Part shown: in pieces, positions 22,788-26,767 of the stretch | How the letters are laid out: each line of letters starts with the position of its first letter | Numbering within the stretch: the stretch's first letter is position 1 | Assembly: GCA_040509055.1 (NCBI GenBank) | Contig: JBEVLT010000371.1 | Span: forward strand, 1-26,767 | Length of the DNA stretch: 26,767 nucleotides | DNA from: JAJKIP01 sp040509055 | Lineage (GTDB): Bacteria > Bacteroidota > Bacteroidia > Chitinophagales > Chitinophagaceae | Reading direction: 5' to 3' | The notes under the pieces: model-generated | Told to the model about the DNA's origin: nothing | What the model saw: the letters and a program-made list of their open reading frames with translations, nothing else | The model's database searches: none | Translations under genes and position numbers: made by a program

Positions 22788-23339
22788 CTATTCCCGGCCG
22801 GCCTGTCCGCGTAAATAATTCACCTCTTCCGGGTCCGGCTTCAGGATCGCGTATTTTTTTATGGACCAGATCAGCGCCAGGTCCAGCGCATCGATCACGC
22901 CGGCATAGCTGGCCTCGTCCATTGGCTTGATCAAAAGCATCAATCCTTTTCTTCCCTCTTTCCCGTTGCCGTCAAGGTATACCTGTTTGGCCCGGATCAC
23001 CCGGCCGATGCCATCCTGTATGTCAAACGTAGCGGGATAGACCTGCTTCGCCGCCACAGCCCTGCTCCATTCTCCTTCATAATACCAGATGCGGTTATCC
23101 CTGTCCAGCAGGATGGTCAGGGCATCTGATTCACCCAGCGGCATCGCAGGCCCGTTCTTCGGCATATTCAGGTTGGTGGTTCGTGGCTGGCTCAGTTCCG
23201 TGGTGATCACGAAAAATGAAATAAGGAGGAACCCCAGGTCCACCATGGGTGTCATGTCGATCCGCAGGTCATGTCGTTTGGCGCGGCGCACGCCGGGCCT
23301 TTTACCGGCAGCAGCCGGCGTGGTGACTAGTGCAGCCAT
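22788..23339 (-). CDS. ExbD/TolR-like biopolymer transport protein
   Basis: This is a 183-residue protein with a basic N-terminus, then RIDMTPMVDLGFLLISFFVITTELS (about 26-50), the single transmembrane helix of ExbD/TolR with its essential Asp34 (equivalent to the channel Asp of E. coli ExbD). The periplasmic part (51-183) begins LNMPKNGPAM and ends VNYLRGQAGRE. Such proteins form the proton channel with ExbB and energise TonB. No ExbB, TonB or second ExbD is adjacent, so it is an orphan in this window and has its own terminator. It is divergent from the universal stress protein gene. Confidence 0.9.
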   Translation of the reverse strand: MAALVTTPAAAGKRPGVRRAKRHDLRIDMTPMVDLGFLLISFFVITTELSQPRTTNLNMPKNGPAMPLGESDALTILLDRDNRIWYYEGEWSRAVAAKQVYPATFDIQDGIGRVIRAKQVYLDGNGKEGRKGLMLLIKPMDEASYAGVIDALDLALIWSIKKYAILKPDPEEVNYLRGQAGRE

Positions 23340-23436
23340 AATAATTGTTTATCCTGAGACGCAGCGGGCGGAAAAATGCATAACCGTTATCATGGATCCT
23401 GCTATCTTTTATCACCACCACAGGCATTGTTATTGC

Positions 23437-23444
23437 TACCTTTA
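23437..23444 (+). promoter_or_regulatory. Possible -7 box for the universal stress protein gene
   Basis: TACCTTTA differs from TAnnTTTG only at the last base and lies 17 bases before the ATG at 23462. No -33 box is evident. Confidence 0.25.
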
Positions 23445-23461
23445 CCACAAACCCACTGCGG

Positions 23462-24280
23462 ATGAAAACGATACTGGTTGCAACCGATTTTTCGCCGGCC
23501 GCCGTCAATGCCACCAACTATGCAGCCAATATGGCGCTTGCTACCGGCGCGGATCTCCTTCTCTTTCATGCCTACCAGGTACCCATTGCCGTTACCGATG
23601 TACCGCTGGTGCTGATGTCGGTGGAGGACCTGCAAAAAAGCGCCGATCACAAGCTGGCACACCTGAAGGCCGATGTGGAGCATATTACTTCGGGTAAGCT
23701 AACCATCCGCACCGAAGCCCGCCTGGGCCATATAACCGACGAGCTGGAAAACGTGTGCAATGACATCCGGCCTCTTGCCGTGATCATGGGCACCACCGGG
23801 CATTCCTCCATCGACAGGTTGCTTTTTGGCAGCACTACGCTTACGGCCATACGCCAGCTCACCTCTCCGGTGATCTGTGTGCCCCGGGGCAGGGAATATG
23901 GAAGCGGTATCAAAAAGATCGGTTTTGCCTGCGATCTGCGCCAGGTAGAGGAAACCACTCCTTTCACCGCCATCATCCATTTTGTACAGGCGCTGCAGGC
24001 AGAGCTGCATGTGCTGAATGTGGAAGAAGAGGGCCAGCCCGATGTGACGGAGCAAACCGCCCTGCTTGGTACGGCATTGAAGGATACCAACCCCCAATTT
24101 CATTTTATCCGGCACAGCGATATCGAAGATGGCATCAATGATTTTGCAGAAACAAACAACTTGGACCTGCTTATTGCCATTCCTAAAAAGCACAAGCTGC
24201 TCGACGGGCTGTTCAAACCCAGCTCTACGCGGCAATTAGTGAAGGGATCGCATATCCCGGTGATGTGCATACATGAATGA
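23462..24280 (+). CDS. Universal stress protein, tandem UspA domains
   Basis: This is a 272-residue protein with two Usp domains. The first (1-141) starts KTILVATDFSPAAVNATNYAA and contains the ATP-binding signature G-x2-G-x9-GS as GTTGHSSIDRLLFGS (110-124), so it should bind ATP. The second (about 150-272) starts KKIGFACDLRQVEETTPF and ends with LLDGLFKPSSTRQLVKGSHIPVMCIHE; its nucleotide motif is degenerate, so it probably does not bind ATP. It is a cytosolic stress-response protein with no defined reaction. It is divergent from exbD with 122 bases between the starts. The EamA transporter follows 63 bases downstream. Confidence 0.93.
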   Translation: MKTILVATDFSPAAVNATNYAANMALATGADLLLFHAYQVPIAVTDVPLVLMSVEDLQKSADHKLAHLKADVEHITSGKLTIRTEARLGHITDELENVCNDIRPLAVIMGTTGHSSIDRLLFGSTTLTAIRQLTSPVICVPRGREYGSGIKKIGFACDLRQVEETTPFTAIIHFVQALQAELHVLNVEEEGQPDVTEQTALLGTALKDTNPQFHFIRHSDIEDGINDFAETNNLDLLIAIPKKHKLLDGLFKPSSTRQLVKGSHIPVMCIHE

Positions 24281-24291
24281 CGGCACAGCAT

Positions 24292-24303
24292 TGATAGCTA
24301 TCA
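24292..24303. repeat. 12-bp palindrome TGATAGCTATCA
   Basis: This is a perfect palindrome in the gap between the Usp and EamA genes. Its GATAGCTATC core is shared with the 20-bp palindrome at 9970-9989. Confidence 0.4.
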
Positions 24304-24343
24304 TCTTCCGTACTCCGTATATAAATACTAAACCTCAATCGTC

Positions 24344-24757
24344 ATGTGGAAATGGTATGCGGTACTATCGGCCATCTTTGCGGCACTTACGGCTATTCTG
24401 GCCAAGATCGGTATCAAAAATGTCAACAGCAATGTAGCCACTGCGGTGCGCACCGTCGTCGTGTTGCTGATGAGCTGGGGCATCGTACTGGCTACCGGCG
24501 AACTGAAGCAGGTAAAAGGCCTGACGAAAACCAACCTTCTTTTCCTGGCACTCTCGGGCATTGCCACCGGTTTGTCCTGGCTGTTTTACTTCAAGGCCCT
24601 GCAAGCCGGCCCTGTATCCAAGGTAGCGCCGATCGATAAGTTCAGCGTGGCGCTGGCAATAGGCCTGTCTTTTATCATCCTGCATGAAACACCGGACTGG
24701 AAAACGATTGCCGGCGGCCTGCTCATTGTGGCCGGCACCGTGCTCATGGTGATCTGA
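24344..24757 (+). CDS. Small EamA-family (drug/metabolite-type) transporter
   Basis: This is a 137-residue membrane protein with a single EamA domain and four to five hydrophobic helices: WYAVLSAIFAALTAILAKIGI, AVRTVVVLLMSWGIVLA, LLFLALSGIATGLSWLFYFKAL and VALAIGLSFIILH with LLIVAGTVLMVI. The APIDKFSV segment near the fourth helix is typical. Half-size EamA proteins function as dimers; the substrate is unknown. It follows the Usp gene on the same strand after a gap of 63 bases. Confidence 0.9.
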   Translation: MWKWYAVLSAIFAALTAILAKIGIKNVNSNVATAVRTVVVLLMSWGIVLATGELKQVKGLTKTNLLFLALSGIATGLSWLFYFKALQAGPVSKVAPIDKFSVALAIGLSFIILHETPDWKTIAGGLLIVAGTVLMVI

Positions 24758-24871
24758 ACCTATTGCGTGCTACCACCAGGAAGCTGTTCTGAAGATAAGA
24801 GCACAACACTAAAGGATTTCTATAAGGAATCTTTGCAATGCTGCGTCATCCTGGCGCCCGTAGCGCAAAAC

Positions 24872-26311
24872 CTAAAATTCCGCGCTCTTCGGCGTACGCG
24901 GGAAAGCAATCACATCGCGTATATTGCTCATACCCGTCACAAACTGCACCATCCTTTCGAAGCCCAGCCCGAACCCGGCGTGCGGCACCGTACCAAAGCG
25001 GCGTGTATCCAGGTACCACCACAGCTCTTCGGCCGGTATATGCATTTCTTTCATCCGCTCTGTGAGCTTGTCCATCCGTTCTTCCCGCTGCGAGCCGCCT
25101 ACGATCTCGCCGATGCCCGGCGCCAGGATGTCCATGGCGGCCACGGTTTTGCCGTCGTCGTTTTGCCGCATGTAAAAGGCCTTGATCTCTTTGGGGTAGT
25201 TGGTCAGGATCACCGGTTTTTTGAAATGTTTTTCCACCAGGTAGCGTTCGTGCTCGCTCTGCAGGTCCATGCCCCAGCCGGTGATGGGATATTGAAATTT
25301 CTTTTTCTTATTATGATTGCTTTCGCGCAGGACATCGATGGCTTCGGTGTAAGTAAGCCGTTCAAAGTCGTTGTTCATGACAAACTCCAGCTTTTCGATC
25401 AATCCCATTTCGCTGCGCTTGTCCTGCGGCAATTGTTTTTCTTCTTCAGCCTGGCGCTGCGCCAGGAACTCAAGGTCTTCGCGATTATTGTCTATCGCAA
25501 AGCGGATGATGTACTTGATGAACGCCTCGGCCAGGTTCGCATTGTCTTCCAGGTCATAAAAGGCCATCTCCGGTTCTATCATCCAGAACTCCGCCAGGTG
25601 GCGGGCCGTGTTGCTGTTCTCTGCGCGGAAGGTGGGGCCAAATGTATAGATCTCGCCAAAGGCAGTAGCTGCCAGCTCGCCTTCCAGCTGTCCGCTCACC
25701 GTAAGGTTAGTAGCACGGCCGAAAAAATCTTCTTTGAAGTTGATGCTGCCGTCTTCATTCCGCGGCGGGTTGTCCGGCGGCAGCGTACTGACGCGAAACA
25801 TTTCACCGGCGCCTTCTGCATCGCTGGCCGTGATCACCGGTGTGTGCATGTACACGAATCCCTTTTCATGATAGAACTTGTGCACCGCAAATGCCAGGGC
25901 ATGGCGGATACGGAATACGGAGCCGAATGTATTGGTGCGGAAACGCAGGTGCGCAATCTCGCGCAAAAACTCCAGGCTATGCTTTTTGGGTTGCAGCGGG
26001 TATTTCTCTGCATCGCTGTCACCGAGTATTTCAATAGCCAGGGCTTTCAGCTCCAGCTGCTGGCCTTTGCCCGGCGAGGGCACTGCGGTACCTGTCACTT
26101 TCAGCGAAGATGAAGTAGTAAGGCGCTTCAGAAACTCGTCATCGTACTTGCCCAGCTCGGCTACCACCTGCAGGTTGCTGTTGGTAGAGCCGTCATTCAG
26201 CGCAATGAACTGGTTGTTGCGGAAGGTGCGCACCCATCCCATCACTGTTACTTCCTGGCCGGCAGGTTCCTGTGCCAGCAGTTCGCGTATTTTGATTCGC
26301 TTGTTAAACAT
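24872..26311 (-). CDS. asnS: Asparaginyl-tRNA synthetase
   Basis: This is a 479-residue class II synthetase that charges tRNA-Asn with asparagine in the cytosol. The N-terminal OB-fold anticodon-binding domain (about 18-100: VTVMGWVRTFRNNQFIALNDGS) is followed by the catalytic core. Motif 1 lies in FRIRHALAFAVHKFY, motif 2 in FRAENSNTARHLAEFWMIEPE (228-248) and motif 3 in GFGLGFERMVQFVTGMSNIRD (446-466, with Arg453). AENSNT rather than the aspartyl-type signature, and overall length, support AsnRS over AspRS. It has a perfect -7 box about 50 bases upstream and is divergent from rho. Confidence 0.97.
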   Translation of the reverse strand: MFNKRIKIRELLAQEPAGQEVTVMGWVRTFRNNQFIALNDGSTNSNLQVVAELGKYDDEFLKRLTTSSSLKVTGTAVPSPGKGQQLELKALAIEILGDSDAEKYPLQPKKHSLEFLREIAHLRFRTNTFGSVFRIRHALAFAVHKFYHEKGFVYMHTPVITASDAEGAGEMFRVSTLPPDNPPRNEDGSINFKEDFFGRATNLTVSGQLEGELAATAFGEIYTFGPTFRAENSNTARHLAEFWMIEPEMAFYDLEDNANLAEAFIKYIIRFAIDNNREDLEFLAQRQAEEEKQLPQDKRSEMGLIEKLEFVMNNDFERLTYTEAIDVLRESNHNKKKKFQYPITGWGMDLQSEHERYLVEKHFKKPVILTNYPKEIKAFYMRQNDDGKTVAAMDILAPGIGEIVGGSQREERMDKLTERMKEMHIPAEELWWYLDTRRFGTVPHAGFGLGFERMVQFVTGMSNIRDVIAFPRTPKSAEF

Positions 26312-26358
26312 AGCCTGATTTTTGAAGTACTCCCGGCAGAAGCCCGGTAAAGCGGGGG

Positions 26359-26366
26359 CAAAGATA
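26359..26366 (-). promoter_or_regulatory. Promoter -7 box of asnS
   Basis: On the minus strand TATCTTTG matches TAnnTTTG exactly. A CTTTT sits at the -33 position after a 20-base spacer, one mismatch from TTTG. It predicts a leader of about 40 bases before the ATG at 26311. Confidence 0.6.
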
Positions 26367-26466
26367 GCCCTGAAATGCGGGCTGATAAAAGGTTTTCAAC
26401 GATTTATCATTGGTGACGGAGCGTCGGAAGGGTGGACCAAAAATTTTTTTTTTAGGAAAAACGCTG

Positions 26467-26474
26467 TATTATTG
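26467..26474 (+). promoter_or_regulatory. Possible -7 box for rho
   Basis: TATTATTG differs from TAnnTTTG at one base; the -33 position falls in a run of ten T (26444-26453). This would give a leader of about 130 bases before rho. The remaining gap to asnS shows no gene. Confidence 0.35.
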
Positions 26475-26608
26475 CACCGGATAAATGGCTGATAAGTAAT
26501 CGTTCTCCCTTTTAACAGCTCATCAGTACCCCGGATTCCATTTCAATATAAACTCAATTTTCACTACTAAGATTGGCTTCCCAAGTTTGACAACCTCAAG
26601 ATTTTTGT

Positions 26609-26767
26609 ATGTATGACATTTTGCAACTGAACGACATGCTCGTTCCCGAACTGCTTGATATTGCTGAGCAGTTACAAATCCCCAACGCTAAAAAGATGGA
26701 CAAGCAGGAGCTTGTATATAAGATACTCGATAGCCAGGCCATTGCCGGCTCCAAAGGCGCTACCAAC
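26609..26767 (+). CDS. rho: Transcription termination factor Rho, N-terminal part only
   Basis: The window ends after 53 codons: MYDILQLNDMLVPELLDIAEQ, then LQIPNAKKMDKQELVYKILDSQAI. This is the Rho N-terminal helical domain (LxxxLVPELxxIAxxLxI...KxxLVYKILD) with the short Tyr-Asp start that I associate with Bacteroidota Rho. Rho is the hexameric RNA helicase that ends many transcripts. The RNA-binding domain, the ATPase domain and any phylum-specific insertion lie beyond the window. The ATG at 26609 has no strong Shine-Dalgarno sequence, which is normal here. Confidence 0.85.
   Translation, partial: MYDILQLNDMLVPELLDIAEQLQIPNAKKMDKQELVYKILDSQAIAGSKGATN

Noticed and set aside
24767..26113. 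Plus-strand frame of 448 codons opposite asnS
   Set aside because: asnS is unmistakable on the minus strand; this frame has no motif or plausible start.
1..26767. CRISPR arrays, tRNA or rRNA genes, insertion sequences
   Set aside because: No regularly spaced repeats, no cloverleaf-like sequence and no transposase or terminal inverted repeats were seen on reading the gaps.

Overview
The window reads as Bacteroidota chromosome, most likely family Chitinophagaceae. The evidence is: several perfect Bacteroidota-type -7 boxes (TAnnTTTG), one with a correctly spaced -33 TTTG; weak or absent Shine-Dalgarno sequences; a large outer-membrane beta-barrel protein with a CarboxypepD_reg-like N-terminus; a PadR/double-PspC pair; and a Bacteroidota-type Rho N-terminus at the right edge. 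The genus cannot be fixed from this.

Left part (1-8816), plus strand: the tail of a membrane protein cut by the window edge; an AraC-type regulator split by a single-base frameshift; a short-chain dehydrogenase ending in a strong hairpin terminator; then a run of poorly characterised genes. These are a leucine-rich-repeat protein, a small membrane protein overlapping an ABC ATPase, a lipoprotein, a secreted EreA/ChaN-like protein, a secreted hypothetical, a VOC/glyoxalase protein, a broken DUF1579-like gene and a Cys-rich putative zinc-ribbon protein. This stretch looks accessory.

Middle (8819-17846), mostly minus strand: a small secreted protein, a 615-bp gap that holds the decayed remains of a HigB-HigA toxin-antitoxin module with two striking palindromes, a 979-residue outer-membrane beta-barrel protein, a SWIM/SNF2 helicase and a ComB-like 2-phosphosulfolactate phosphatase.

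Right part (18086-26767): gcvT followed closely by a SRPBCC gene; a cleanly delimited padR-pspC transcription unit (promoter with overlapping inverted-repeat operator, two genes, terminator); an orphan ExbD with its own terminator; a tandem universal stress protein and a small EamA transporter on the plus strand; asnS on the minus strand; and the first 53 codons of rho on the plus strand, divergent from asnS.

I did not find a convincing new multi-gene defence or biosynthetic system. The most informative observations are the multiply frameshifted higBA remnant, the padR operator/promoter architecture, the frameshifted AraC gene and the small-membrane-protein/ABC ATPase pair. All identifications come from reading motifs by eye; no database search was run.
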